Source of the DNA: Pontibacillus salipaludis
Lineage (GTDB): Bacteria > Bacillota > Bacilli > Bacillales > BH030062
Length of the DNA: 52,101 bases
Assembly (NCBI RefSeq): GCF_014642405.1
Contig: NZ_BMIN01000026.1
Coordinates: 1-52,101 of the forward strand
Reading direction: 5' to 3'
Shown here one piece after another: positions 35,148-46,405 of this stretch. Under the pieces are notes generated by a model. The model saw nothing but the letters and a program-made list of their open reading frames with translations, was not told where the DNA came from and searched no databases. Position 1 is the stretch's first letter, and the number at the start of each line of letters is the position of its first letter. The translations under genes and the position numbers were made by a program.

Positions 35148-35295
35148 ATCTGTGACGTTTCATTTGAAAAATACCTCTAAAAGGTCAGTGATCCCCTTAA
35201 TCTGTGACCTTTCGCTCGATAAACTTCTTGAAAAGGTCACAGAGTTTCTCTATCTATGACCTTTTGTATACAAAAAACTTTAAAAAGTCACAGAT
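35148..35295. repeat. Array of three related hairpins next to sspF
   Basis: Three inverted repeats follow each other at about 52-base spacing: 35148-35192, 35199-35244 and 35252-35295. Each has a left arm related to ATCTGTGACCTTT and a right arm related to AAAGGTCACAGAT, with loops of about 16-18 bases of unrelated sequence. The six arms are variants of one 13-base word. No gene or known element explains them. Confidence 0.75.
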
Positions 35296-35325
35296 CAATC
35301 CCGATCCCCAAACGTCCGATCCACA

Positions 35326-35366
35326 ACAAAAAGGGGGACAAGCCCCTGTCGTTAGGACTTGTCCCT
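35326..35366 (-). terminator. Terminator overlapping the end of sspF
   Basis: The stem GGGACAAG/CTTGTCCC is followed by CCTTTTTGTTG on the minus strand. The left half of the stem encodes the last sspF codons, and the stop lies in the loop. Confidence 0.75.
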
Positions 35367-35531
35367 CATCATTTGTTCTTGTGCTTTTTGGATGGCGCGT
35401 TTGGTGATGTTTCCAGCATCTCGTGCTGTAATTCCACCCCAGCCTTCCTTCTCAACCGTGTCGTAAAAACCTAACTCTTTTGCGATTTCCTCTTTAAGCT
35501 TGTCAGACATGTAGCCTCGACGTTTACCCAA
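35352..35531 (-). CDS. sspF: Small acid-soluble spore protein SspF (alpha/beta-type-like)
   Basis: This 59-residue frame reads [20 protein letters not shown], continues [20 protein letters not shown] and ends [16 protein letters not shown]. It matches B. subtilis SspF as I recall it (MGRRRG, GFYDTV, GWG.I.ARDAGN, KRAI). It is a DNA-binding spore protein expected in the forespore. The start is TTG, with GGGAG 9 bases upstream. It lies between ispE and veg, the sspF position in B. subtilis. I could not identify a convincing SigG promoter in the 160 bases upstream. Confidence 0.92.
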   Translation of the reverse strand: MGKRRGYMSDKLKEEIAKELGFYDTVEKEGWGGITARDAGNITKRAIQKAQEQMMRDKS

Positions 35532-35689
35532 GGAAAACAGCTCCCTTCATTATGTTTGAACGACACGCTTAGCATATGTATATTCCGATGGTGTAGTCTA
35601 GAGGAATAATGGCAATCAAAGTAATCTTTGCTACCGCTTTCCCCACCAAACAAGAAGAAGCTTATGTTACGTTCTCTTTCAGGACAAGT

Positions 35690-35717
35690 AAAAAGCAGTA
35701 AACCAAGGTTTACTGCT
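35690..35717 (-). terminator. Terminator overlapping the veg stop codon
   Basis: A perfect 11-bp stem (AGCAGTAAACC and complement) with a 2-base loop is followed by TTTTACT on the minus strand. The veg TAA lies in the stem. Confidence 0.8.
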
Positions 35718-35976
35718 CTCCTAACATCATTCTGCTTAGATCTTCACCAAAGTTTAGCTCTACTGTTTCAGTAAGTACATCAGCATAGCTATAAGAAACG
35801 CGTTCATAAGCGTTCTCTTCTTGATCAAGTTCTACGATAAAAACAGAAGGATATGTTTCAGCTAATACACCACTTCGTTCGATGGTTTTACGTCTACCAC
35901 CATTAGCTTTCAATGTTAACCGTTTCCCAATTTGCCCATCGAGAGACTGTTTGATTTCTGCTAACGTTTTTGCCAC
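35710..35976 (-). CDS. veg: Veg protein
   Basis: Veg (88 residues from this start) is a small, highly expressed protein reported in B. subtilis to promote biofilm gene expression by acting against SinR. The sequence [40 protein letters not shown] and [14 protein letters not shown] matches the family. The start is a GTG that gives MAKTL; AGGTGG lies 6 bases upstream. Two strong tandem promoters precede it. Confidence 0.96.
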   Translation of the reverse strand: MAKTLAEIKQSLDGQIGKRLTLKANGGRRKTIERSGVLAETYPSVFIVELDQEENAYERVSYSYADVLTETVELNFGEDLSRMMLGEQ

Positions 35977-35998
35977 TACACTCCACCTCACTAATTAT

Positions 35999-36028
35999 AC
36001 TATAACACACGCTTGTCTTTTCAGTCAA
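35999..36028 (-). promoter_or_regulatory. veg promoter, proximal
   Basis: On the minus strand, TTGACT (36023-36028) and TATAGT (35999-36004) are 18 bases apart, about 22 bases before the start codon. Confidence 0.75.
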
Positions 36029-36039
36029 TAAAACTTTAT

Positions 36040-36069
36040 ATTATAGCAGTATGTTATTTTTAATGTCAA
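36040..36069 (-). promoter_or_regulatory. veg promoter, distal
   Basis: On the minus strand, TTGACA (36064-36069) and TATAAT (36040-36045) are both consensus, with 18 bases between. veg is known for one of the strongest vegetative promoters in B. subtilis. Confidence 0.85.
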
Positions 36070-36286
36070 TGAAATACGAACTTTTCTTTTCATCTATTTG
36101 TAGTGTTTCTTCTATCTGACAAAATTATGTATGAAAATGGCAAGATTCGACTCGTTTCTCCCCTCTCATCCCCTTTGTCACGCTATTTTAATGGGGCTTA
36201 AAATAGCTCAAAAACCTTTAGAAATCCAGAGCTTTTATTCATGTTTGTTCAAAATTAGGTCAGAAATTTTGCAGAAACAAAACCAA
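36070..36286. other. Non-coding stretch between veg promoters and yabG
   Basis: The rest of the roughly 320-base gap between veg and yabG is AT-rich. It holds the yabG terminator at one end and veg promoters at the other, and I see nothing else in it. Confidence 0.5.
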
Positions 36287-36316
36287 ATAAAAACACCCAT
36301 TACGATAATGGGTGTT
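36287..36316 (-). terminator. Terminator overlapping the yabG stop codon
   Basis: A perfect 11-bp stem (AACACCCATTA and complement, 3-base loop) is followed by TTTATT on the minus strand. The yabG stop codon is in the hairpin. Confidence 0.85.
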
Positions 36317-37196
36317 GAAACGGGTTATCTTGTTCTTCTTCATCTTCAGAGTCATACGGCATACCTGTTCTCATAAGACCCTTTGTATCTACTCCTCCAA
36401 GACCTTTCTCACCCGTTAATGTATTTCGAATGACATCCCATACATTTACCTTATCCATAAAAGAGGTGTAACTGATCTTAGCAACGATATAAACAGGGTC
36501 AAGGGCGTGAATGTTAATACGGGAGGGAGAACTAGCAAAGTTTGCCCCTGCCCTTATTAATGATTCAAAGTGAGACTGACAAGCACCTGCAAAGATCACT
36601 AATTGATCAAGGTGAGGCACCTTCCTTCTTGCCTCTCTCACTGCTTCTGCGTAATATTTCGAATTTCTATAAGCCCGTAAATCATGCTTACTCCCTTTAC
36701 TTTTCGAATAAGAATCATGTCCCGTAATGACGACAACATCCGGATTGATTTTATCAATTAAATCCCCAATCTCATGTGCCATATCTTTCTCATTTAAATG
36801 AACTCCATGAACCTGCAACCCCAGCTGTTGGTACAAATCAATGCACTTTTTTAAATAAAGACGATCTCCATCTAGGTGAAGCACTCGCGACGGAAGTTGG
36901 AAATACGCATTTTGGTGCTGGTATCCCCCAGAGGCTTCATAGTCGCGCTTCTGGCGCATTAATTGGTAATCTTGCCGAAATAAACGATAGGAATAGTCTT
37001 CCTTTTCTTTTGCTTCCTTTTTACGACGCTTTAGGTCATCTGATTTTACTTTTACTAAATCAGACAGCGGAGCATCGGCTTCAAGACGAATTTCTTCCCC
37101 GAACAAAAGCACTCTATTCTCTTGAATATCCTGAACACGAAATAAAACATCATGTTTGTAGGAGGTTCGTGTAACTAAATCTCCCCTGTTTATCAT
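36300..37196 (-). CDS. yabG: Sporulation-specific cysteine protease YabG
   Basis: YabG processes spore coat proteins such as SafA and SpoIVA in the mother cell. The 298-residue protein has the clostripain-like catalytic pair: histidine in VVITGHDSYSKSK (about 160) and cysteine in IFAGACQSHFESLI (about 206). The N-terminal 60 residues (VTRTSYKHDVLFRV) form a small beta domain. GGAGG precedes the ATG. A SigK promoter lies directly upstream, as expected for a late mother-cell gene. Confidence 0.95.
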   Translation of the reverse strand: MINRGDLVTRTSYKHDVLFRVQDIQENRVLLFGEEIRLEADAPLSDLVKVKSDDLKRRKKEAKEKEDYSYRLFRQDYQLMRQKRDYEASGGYQHQNAYFQLPSRVLHLDGDRLYLKKCIDLYQQLGLQVHGVHLNEKDMAHEIGDLIDKINPDVVVITGHDSYSKSKGSKHDLRAYRNSKYYAEAVREARRKVPHLDQLVIFAGACQSHFESLIRAGANFASSPSRINIHALDPVYIVAKISYTSFMDKVNVWDVIRNTLTGEKGLGGVDTKGLMRTGMPYDSEDEEEQDNPFQHPLS

Positions 37197-37228
37197 CTTC
37201 CTGCCTCCTCACACAAACCATTCTAAAA

Positions 37229-37256
37229 TAGCCTATGTGGAAACAAAGGAAATGTG
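37229..37256 (-). promoter_or_regulatory. SigK-type promoter of yabG
   Basis: On the minus strand, CACA (37253-37256) and CATAGGCTA (37229-37237) are 15 bases apart, a full match to the -35 AC element and -10 CATANNNTA. It starts a few bases after the rsmA stop codon. Confidence 0.8.
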
Positions 37257-37261
37257 CCCGA

Positions 37262-38694
<1,433 letters not shown>

Positions 38695-38790
38695 TGTATC
38701 CTCCCGATTACGGTATCTTTCCTAGTTATAACACGTCCATGCATTAAAATAAAACACAATCTGTTTGTCCTCTCCCATGTTTAGACAAAA

Positions 38791-38806
38791 TGATTCACGT
38801 GAAACA
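38791..38806. promoter_or_regulatory. parS-like site (Spo0J/ParB binding)
   Basis: The sequence TGATTCACGTGAAACA matches the 16-base B. subtilis parS consensus TGTTNCACGTGAAACA at all defined positions but one. It is intergenic between yabE and rnmV. The replication-origin-proximal location fits chromosome partition sites, and I recall a parS near metS in B. subtilis. Confidence 0.8.
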
Positions 38807-38898
38807 ATTTTTAGAATACTTTAATTTTTTTGTTCGACAAAAGGAGAAAATGATAATAAGGAGCATATAATATGGATACATACATACTAAGCATTTCA

Positions 38899-38930
38899 AT
38901 AAAAAAAGCAGAGGTATAATCCTCTGCTTT
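38899..38930 (-). terminator. Terminator of yabE
   Basis: The stem AAAGCAGAGG/CCTCTGCTTT with a 6-base loop is followed by seven T on the minus strand; it touches the yabE stop codon. Confidence 0.85.
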
Positions 38931-40140
38931 ACTTACCATACACTTTAACTTGCACACTTCGGCGACCATAACCTAAGGCAGCACTTTTATTAGACATAAA
39001 TAGATCAATGCGATTTCCCTTAATTGCTGAGCCTTGGTCTCCCGCTATTGCATAACCATACCCTTCAACCCAAACTTTTGATCCTAATGGAATTACATTA
39101 GGGTCAACGGCAATAACCTTTTGATTTGGGTTAGCACGTAGGTTTATTCCTGTTGATGTTACACCACTACACCCTGTGCAGTAAGCTGTATAAGCTGTTG
39201 CTTGCATGTATAATGTTTTTTGTACTCCCGATGAGTTGTTACTACGGGAAGGTTGAGATTGCGTTTGTTGAGATTGTGCTTGTTGAGATGGCTGAGCCTG
39301 TTGAACTTGCTGAACTTTAGTCCCAACAGCAACAATTTTATCTTTGCTATCTTTCTTATTCTCTTCTTTTATAAGCTTTCGCTCTACTTCTTCGCCATTT
39401 TCTAATGTGACTTCGTAGTGCTTTACAACTTGGCCCTCTTCACCGTCTTGAACGACCTTTTCTTTCCCCTTAGACAAGGATTTGTCGTTACGTTTGACGA
39501 CTGCATAGTCCACCTGTTCTTCTATAACATCTGTAACCTTCTCTACGCGAGTGATCGTAACTTCATTTTGCTCGTATGACAATGAAGCCTTATCTTCTTG
39601 TTCTAATCGATCAAGCTCATTAAGAGAGATCTTCTGCTGTTTTAGGAAATCACTTACGGTGTTTGCCGTCGTCCAGACTTTAGAAGTTTCACCACCATCA
39701 TTTAAAGCGACCTTAAATGCCTTTTGAACCTGAATCTCCATGCCGTCTTGAATGGAGGATGCCTGTTCATGAGACACTTCATCTCGTTCTTTAATAGAGA
39801 TGCCTTCTGCTTTGAATAGTTGTTGGACTGTATCAGCTGTAGTGTAATATTGTTTGGTTTTATCATCTACTTTCACAATAACTTGTTTAGCAGATTGATA
39901 GTCTATTTTCATTCCTGTGGTAATTGTATCGTCAAGGTTGTGTGATAAATCATCATGTGGTTCCACTTTTATTCCTTGGTCATTCAAAAGGTCTTCCACT
40001 GTACTAGCATGAGTACGCACGGATTTCGTCTCTTTTTCTGTGCTCAATTGTACTTCCGCCTTTGTGGATTCAAACCCTAAGCTCCCAAGTAAGGCAAAAA
40101 ACATAACGGCACTTGCGACCAACGCGATTAATTTTTTCAC
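38929..40140 (-). CDS. yabE: Secreted cell-wall protein YabE with DUF348, G5 and 3D domains (Rpf/Sps-like)
   Basis: This 403-residue exported protein has a signal peptide (MKKLIALVASAVMFFALLG), three DUF348 repeats (about 40-190, each around VEDLLNDQGI-like segments), a G5 domain (about 200-268), a Q/S-rich linker (about 285-315) and a C-terminal 3D domain (about 318-403) with TAYTAYCTGCSGVTSTG, DPNVIPLGSKVWVEGYG and GDQG...IDLFM. 3D domains resemble lytic transglycosylases, so it may cleave peptidoglycan; B. subtilis YabE is viewed as a resuscitation-factor analogue. The start is GTG after AAGGAGG. Confidence 0.94.
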   Translation of the reverse strand: MKKLIALVASAVMFFALLGSLGFESTKAEVQLSTEKETKSVRTHASTVEDLLNDQGIKVEPHDDLSHNLDDTITTGMKIDYQSAKQVIVKVDDKTKQYYTTADTVQQLFKAEGISIKERDEVSHEQASSIQDGMEIQVQKAFKVALNDGGETSKVWTTANTVSDFLKQQKISLNELDRLEQEDKASLSYEQNEVTITRVEKVTDVIEEQVDYAVVKRNDKSLSKGKEKVVQDGEEGQVVKHYEVTLENGEEVERKLIKEENKKDSKDKIVAVGTKVQQVQQAQPSQQAQSQQTQSQPSRSNNSSGVQKTLYMQATAYTAYCTGCSGVTSTGINLRANPNQKVIAVDPNVIPLGSKVWVEGYGYAIAGDQGSAIKGNRIDLFMSNKSAALGYGRRSVQVKVYGK

Positions 40141-40169
40141 GCTTCTGCCTCCTTTTTTCTACGCAGTGT

Positions 40170-40198
40170 ATTATATCCACCGCACCAACATCTGTCAA
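40170..40198 (-). promoter_or_regulatory. SigA promoter of yabE
   Basis: On the minus strand, TTGACA (40193-40198) and TATAAT (40170-40175) are both consensus with a 17-base spacer, 30 bases before the start codon. Confidence 0.85.
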
Positions 40199-40269
40199 AT
40201 TATTAGCAGCAGAAATGGTAAAAGCACCCATATAACCACCTTGGCTCCCTTTACTATACCTGCTCCATT

Positions 40270-40331
40270 TTCAAAAAGAAACGGAAAAATCGCGACAGAT
40301 GTGTACAAATTCTGCCACGATTTTTCCGTTA
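40270..40331 (-). terminator. Long terminator hairpin after tatD
   Basis: A 13-bp stem (AACGGAAAAATCG and complement, 40280-40292 and 40318-40330) is extended by an inner pairing (GGCAGA/TCTGTC) and followed by TCTTTTTG on the minus strand. Confidence 0.8.
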
Positions 40332-40348
40332 TTTTATGCTTTTCCATT

Positions 40349-41119
40349 TTATTGGTCAAGTTTAAATAGTTTAAAGGCATTTCTTGTCGTTGTTTGTCCA
40401 ACTTCTTCGAGCGAAATTCCTTTTAATTCAGCCACTTGCTCCGCAACAAGTTTAACGTAAGCTGGTTCGTTACGAGTTCCGCGATTTGGATGTGGGGCAA
40501 GAAACGGACAATCTGTCTCTACTAATAGATGATCAAGGTCAATAGCTTCTGCTACTTCTTTTGGTTTCTTAGCATTCTTAAAAGTAACAGGGCCACCTAA
40601 AGAGATGTAGAAGTTCATTTCTATACATTCTCTGGCGATTTCAACAGAACCGCTGTAACAATGCATGATGCCTCCAACTTCTCCTGCATTCTCCTCTTTT
40701 AGAATATCCACGATATCTTGTGTGGCTTCACGGTTGTGAATAATAATAGGCATTTGAACTTTTTTCGCAAGTTCAATTTGCTTTCGGAATACCTCTTTTT
40801 GTACATCCACCGGAGATTTGTCCCAATGATAATCTAATCCCATCTCACCTATCGCCACAACCTTTGGGTGTGCAGAAAGTTCTTTAATCCAGTCTAAATC
40901 CGATTCTTCCATGTCAATCGCATCTACAGGGTGCCAACCAACAGCAGCATAAATGTTGTCATGAGATTCAGCAATTTCAATAGCTAATGGAATCGTTTCC
41001 CGGTCAAACCCTACAACGACCATATATTCAACCCCTGCTTCATGGGCTCGCTTAATGACTTCTTCTCGATCTTCATCAAATTGTCTAGCATTTAAATGCA
41101 CGTGTGTATCAAACAGCAT
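40349..41119 (-). CDS. tatD: TatD-family metal-dependent DNase (YabD)
   Basis: The protein has 256 residues from this start and a TIM-barrel with the metal-binding DTHVHL near the N-terminus, GEMGLDYHW, PIIIHNREA, HCYSGS and LVETDCPFLAPHPNRG. TatD enzymes are nucleases acting on DNA or RNA ends; the physiological substrate is uncertain. The ATG at 41119 has AAAGGAG 8 bases upstream; an upstream extension of 26 codons crosses the promoter and is rejected. Confidence 0.95.
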   Translation of the reverse strand: MLFDTHVHLNARQFDEDREEVIKRAHEAGVEYMVVVGFDRETIPLAIEIAESHDNIYAAVGWHPVDAIDMEESDLDWIKELSAHPKVVAIGEMGLDYHWDKSPVDVQKEVFRKQIELAKKVQMPIIIHNREATQDIVDILKEENAGEVGGIMHCYSGSVEIARECIEMNFYISLGGPVTFKNAKKPKEVAEAIDLDHLLVETDCPFLAPHPNRGTRNEPAYVKLVAEQVAELKGISLEEVGQTTTRNAFKLFKLDQ

Positions 41120-41153
41120 GTCATTGACTCCTTTATTTGGTTCTTTTAGTTGT

Positions 41154-41181
41154 ATTGTAACACCAGTCCATATGTGTTCAA
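41154..41181 (-). promoter_or_regulatory. SigA promoter of tatD
   Basis: On the minus strand, TTGAAC (41176-41181) and TACAAT (41154-41159) are 16 bases apart, about 35 bases before the start codon. Confidence 0.65.
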
Positions 41182-41249
41182 AATTATCACACTTCACTAT
41201 TCATATTTAATTACTGGGGTATGTTCAGGATAGGTCCGTTACCAGAAAA

Positions 41250-41452
41250 GTGGATGGGCATGCTTGGGGACAACTCGCTTTCCTGCGGGAGAAAGAGGTA
41301 GACGAGACCCCGCAGGGTGGCTTTCCCGAGGAGGCTGTTAAAAGATAGAGGAAGTTCGACTAAAATCGTCACGTCAATAGCCAACGTCGAACGACCCCAC
41401 GTCGTATGGGGCCGCGGAAAGCGAGTGATTTCGAGGCCCACCTTCCGCTCCA
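41250..41452. repeat. GC-rich palindromic repeat, copy C, with inserted module
   Basis: This belongs to the family of copies A and B: ACTCGCTTTCC (41273-41283) pairs with GGAAAGCGAGT (41416-41426), and CTGCGGGAGAAAGAGG, GACGAGACCCC and GAGGAGGCT match copy B. Its right part is interrupted at 41347-41414 by the same 67-bp module seen at 35038-35105. It sits in the metG-tatD gap, where I see no gene. Confidence 0.8.
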
Positions 41453-41508
41453 TTAAAGCTGACGGAAACCTTTCTCCATCTTTATATTTCAGCTTCTAGT
41501 CTTCCATA

Positions 41509-41541
41509 TAAAAAGGGTACTCTATACCATAGAGTACCCTT
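41509..41541 (-). terminator. Terminator after metG
   Basis: A perfect 13-bp stem (AAGGGTACTCTAT and complement) with a 3-base loop is followed by TTTAT on the minus strand. Confidence 0.85.
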
Positions 41542-41545
41542 CATT

Positions 41546-43842
<2,297 letters not shown>

Positions 43843-43877
43843 TTTTCAACCCCCTAAAAAGGTCGTATAATGTCGAA
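43843..43877 (+). promoter_or_regulatory. abrB upstream promoter with overlapping Spo0A box
   Basis: TATAAT (43866-43871) is preceded at 17 bases by TTTTCA (43843-43848). A perfect Spo0A box TGTCGAA (43871-43877) overlaps the -10, so Spo0A~P could block this promoter directly. The -35 is weak. Confidence 0.6.
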
Positions 43878-44019
43878 AAGTGTAGTAGCTGTATGCGAAA
43901 GCATTTCCTTTTAATTGAAAAAGTTAAGAAACAATAACAGCTTTAAGAAAATTCTCCTGAACCAGTATTCACCTGCTCTATATTTGTTAATTTTTTGTTG
44001 GATTTGGCAAATAAAAGAA

Positions 44020-44048
44020 TTGACATCCATGGGAAACACTGGTACTAT
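44020..44048 (+). promoter_or_regulatory. abrB main promoter
   Basis: TTGACA (44020-44025) and TACTAT (44043-44048) are 17 bases apart, about 70 bases before the abrB start. Confidence 0.8.
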
Positions 44049-44061
44049 ATGAGGTATAGAA

Positions 44062-44078
44062 TGTCGAAACATGACGAA
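44062..44078 (+). promoter_or_regulatory. Tandem Spo0A boxes downstream of the abrB promoter
   Basis: TGTCGAA (44062-44068) and TGACGAA (44072-44078) both match TGNCGAA perfectly, 10 bases apart, just after the expected transcription start. In B. subtilis abrB is repressed by Spo0A~P through two boxes at the same position. Confidence 0.85.
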
Positions 44079-44116
44079 GATAAAGAAAATATTTTTGAGT
44101 GAGAGGAGCAATACAC

Positions 44117-44404
44117 ATGAAATCAACTGGTATTGTACGTAAGGTAGACGAACTGGGGCGCGTAGTAATTCCAATCGAATTACGCCGTACTCTTGGAATC
44201 AACGAAAAAGATGCTCTAGAAATCTATGTAGATGACGACCGCATCGTACTAAAGAAATATAAGCCTAACATGACTTGTCATGTTACAGGTGAGGTTTCTG
44301 AGAACAACATGAGCCTTGCGAATGGAAAATTAGTTCTTAGCCCAGAAGGTGCAAAAGAATTAATGGGCGAAATTCAAAATAGCTTAAATAACAAAGTAGA
44401 CTAA
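44117..44404 (+). CDS. abrB: Transition-state regulator AbrB
   Basis: AbrB represses post-exponential genes and is switched off by Spo0A~P. The 95-residue protein has the N-terminal swapped-hairpin DNA-binding domain (MKSTGIVRKVDELGRVVIPI, then ELRRTLGINEKDALEIYVDD) and a short C-terminal multimerisation domain. The single cysteine (about 54) is present. The ATG at 44117 is preceded by GAGAGGAG. The gene is opposite to its neighbours, as in B. subtilis. Confidence 0.97.
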   Translation: MKSTGIVRKVDELGRVVIPIELRRTLGINEKDALEIYVDDDRIVLKKYKPNMTCHVTGEVSENNMSLANGKLVLSPEGAKELMGEIQNSLNNKVD

Positions 44405-44429
44405 TAAAGAGATAAAAAAAGAGACGACA

Positions 44430-44458
44430 AACCCCCGCATTAAGCGGGGGTTTTTTTA
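44430..44458 (+). terminator. Terminator shared by abrB and rsmI
   Basis: The stem AACCCCCGC/GCGGGGGTT with a 5-base loop is followed by seven T on the plus strand. The minus-strand side is adjacent to the rsmI stop, so it may serve both converging genes. Confidence 0.85.
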
Positions 44459-45331
44459 TTACGTATGATAAGCTTGGTAAACCTCTCTTTTAGATATCTT
44501 TCGGTCAACAGAAACTTGTTTAATAGCTGCCTTTGACGATTGGCCTCGTTCAACATATTGCTCTACATGCTCTACAAGTGATAGCTCATCCCACCAGTTC
44601 GACTCACTCTCTACTTCTTGACTCTGCCTGCCTTCTACAATGATACAAAATTCCCCACGCACTTGCTCTGTATGTGCCCATTCTAATACCTCAGAAGCTG
44701 TTCCCCTAATGTATTCCTCATACTTCTTAGTCAGTTCACGAGCTAATACAACTTGGCGATCTCCGAATTCTTCTTGCAGAGCCTTAAGCATTTCCTTTAA
44801 CCGATGAGGTGATTCGTAAAACACCAATGTACCTGCATCCTTACTTAACCTCTCTAATTCTTCTTTGCGCTCCTTTTTCTTGCGAGGCAAAAAACCATAA
44901 AAAGAGAATCGTGTCGTGTCTAACCCAGAACCTACTAATGCACAAAGCGCAGCATTAGCACCAGGGAGCACAACGACTGAAATGTCTTCTTCAATAGCCC
45001 GCTTTACTATCTCAAAACCAGGATCAGACACCCCTGGCATACCTGCATCACTTACAATAGCTATTTTCTTTCCGCTTTGTAAAGCATGTAATAAGTAATC
45101 TTCCCGGTTGTATTTATTGTGTTCATGATAACTTGTGAGAGGCGTATGCAAATCAAAGTGTGTTAACAACTTCTTCGTCTGCCTTGTATCTTCTGCTGCT
45201 ATTTCATCTACTTCACTTAGAATACGTAAAGCCCTATAAGTAATGTCTTCTAAATTGCCAATCGGTGTCGGGACAATGTACAACTCTCCCTGATGATCTT
45301 CACGAGTTTGGAAGCTCTTTTGAATCTTCAT
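44459..45331 (-). CDS. rsmI: 16S rRNA 2'-O-methyltransferase RsmI
   Basis: RsmI methylates the ribose of C1402 in 16S rRNA. The 290-residue protein has LYIVPTPIGNLEDITYRAL, AEDTRQTKKLL, VSDAGMPGVSDPG, LPGANAALCAL, and ends with a helical RNA-binding region (SKREVYQAYH). It overlaps the end of yazA by 32 bases. Confidence 0.96.
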   Translation of the reverse strand: MKIQKSFQTREDHQGELYIVPTPIGNLEDITYRALRILSEVDEIAAEDTRQTKKLLTHFDLHTPLTSYHEHNKYNREDYLLHALQSGKKIAIVSDAGMPGVSDPGFEIVKRAIEEDISVVVLPGANAALCALVGSGLDTTRFSFYGFLPRKKKERKEELERLSKDAGTLVFYESPHRLKEMLKALQEEFGDRQVVLARELTKKYEEYIRGTASEVLEWAHTEQVRGEFCIIVEGRQSQEVESESNWWDELSLVEHVEQYVERGQSSKAAIKQVSVDRKISKREVYQAYHT

Positions 45332-45602
45332 GATTTGCCATACCTTTCTGACCTGAATGAATAAGACGCTCCTTTTGAGAGCGTGTCAGTCGTTTAATTC
45401 GATATTCTTCTTGCATCGCTTCACGTTTGGTTGAATATTGAGCACAATAAACGAGACTAAACGGACCTCTGCCTCTTGTATATTTCGCTCCCTTTCCAGA
45501 TTCATGCAAACTCAAGCGTTTCACTAAGTCATTCGTGTACCCTGTGTAGATTGTAGCATCCTTGCATCGAAGCATGTACACTACATGTTCATCAGTTCCC
45601 AT
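45300..45602 (-). CDS. yazA: GIY-YIG nuclease-domain protein YazA
   Basis: The 100-residue protein is a single GIY-YIG domain: [38 protein letters not shown] and the metal-binding glutamate in [11 protein letters not shown]. Related UPF0213 proteins have no settled function and may act on branched or damaged DNA. It overlaps both neighbours (11 bases with the methyltransferase, 32 with rsmI). Confidence 0.93.
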   Translation of the reverse strand: MGTDEHVVYMLRCKDATIYTGYTNDLVKRLSLHESGKGAKYTRGRGPFSLVYCAQYSTKREAMQEEYRIKRLTRSQKERLIHSGQKGMANHEDSKELPNS

Positions 45603-46335
45603 AAAGAATGTTCCTCATCTCATCTGAGTAAAGCCCGTTTTCCTGATAAATATAAAGAGGAGGGAGGACTCTCAGATCTGGTTTCCCATCTCGGGTACCT
45701 TCAATTAATACCATGTTCGCCTCTTTGCCAGGCTTAGGGTACACTAGCTGGATGCGCTTAGGTTCGATCTGATACTTTCGAAACAGAGTAATCAAGTCAG
45801 GCAGTCGTCCCGGACGATGCACCATTGAGACCTTCCCACCTGATTTCGTTAAGCGGCTGCAAGACCATACGACATCTTCTAATGTACAATAAATCTCATG
45901 GCGAGCAATCGCTAAGTGTTCATTCTCATTCTTGTAATCCTCTTTTGGGGTAGGAAAATAAGGAGGGTTACAAGTAACTAAATCGAACTTACCATTCCCC
46001 AAAGTCTTCGGCATGTCTTTAAGATCCCCATGAATAAAATGAACTTGATCCTCTAATTCATTCAGCTTTGTATTTCGGAGCGCCATATCATATAAACGCT
46101 CTTGTAATTCCACACCTGTAATAGTAGCTCTTGAACGATTACTTAGAAAGAAAGGGATAACACCATTGCCTGTACATAAGTCCAATATATTCCCCCTCTT
46201 AATAGGGACATACGTAAATTTAGCTAGTAAAACAGCATCCAATGAAAAGGCGAAAACACTCGAACTTTGGATGATACGTAAATTTTCTTCCGCTAATAAA
46301 TAGTCAATTCTCTCATCTCCATGTAATTCCACCAT
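45592..46335 (-). CDS. tRNA1(Val) adenine-N6 methyltransferase-like protein (YabB/TrmN6)
   Basis: The 247-residue protein has the SAM-binding motif [16 protein letters not shown] (about 50-65), [12 protein letters not shown] and the N6-adenine methylase signature LVTCNPPYF (about 119-127). Homologues modify A37 of tRNA-Val in Gammaproteobacteria; the substrate in Bacilli is likely tRNA but not proven. GAGGGAG lies 8 bases upstream of the ATG. It is B. subtilis yabB by position. Confidence 0.93.
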   Translation of the reverse strand: MVELHGDERIDYLLAEENLRIIQSSSVFAFSLDAVLLAKFTYVPIKRGNILDLCTGNGVIPFFLSNRSRATITGVELQERLYDMALRNTKLNELEDQVHFIHGDLKDMPKTLGNGKFDLVTCNPPYFPTPKEDYKNENEHLAIARHEIYCTLEDVVWSCSRLTKSGGKVSMVHRPGRLPDLITLFRKYQIEPKRIQLVYPKPGKEANMVLIEGTRDGKPDLRVLPPLYIYQENGLYSDEMRNILYGN

Positions 46336-46374
46336 GGATCATTCACTCCCTCATTCATCCGTAAAGATAAATAG

Positions 46375-46401
46375 AGAGGCTGTCCATATTGAACAGCCTC
46401 T
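46375..46401 (-). terminator. Weak terminator between yabA and the methyltransferase gene
   Basis: A perfect 9-bp stem (AGAGGCTGT and complement) with a 9-base loop lies right after yabA. The following T content is low (CTATTTAT), so read-through is likely. Confidence 0.55.
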
Positions 46402-46405
46402 AACA

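Noticed and set aside
34773-35295. Possible CRISPR array
   Set aside because: Repeats are long, imperfect hairpins in two different kinds, with no constant 25-40 base repeat, no regular unique spacers and no cas genes.
35008-35474. Plus-strand open frames across the repeat array and sspF
   Set aside because: They are antisense to sspF or cross the hairpin repeats; sspF on the minus strand has clear family similarity.
38695-38928. Small gene between yabE and rnmV
   Set aside because: Open frames overlap the parS-like site and AT-rich sequence without start signals.
41211-41499. Open frames in the metG-tatD gap on both strands
   Set aside because: They are read through repeat copy C and the inserted module and have no supported starts.
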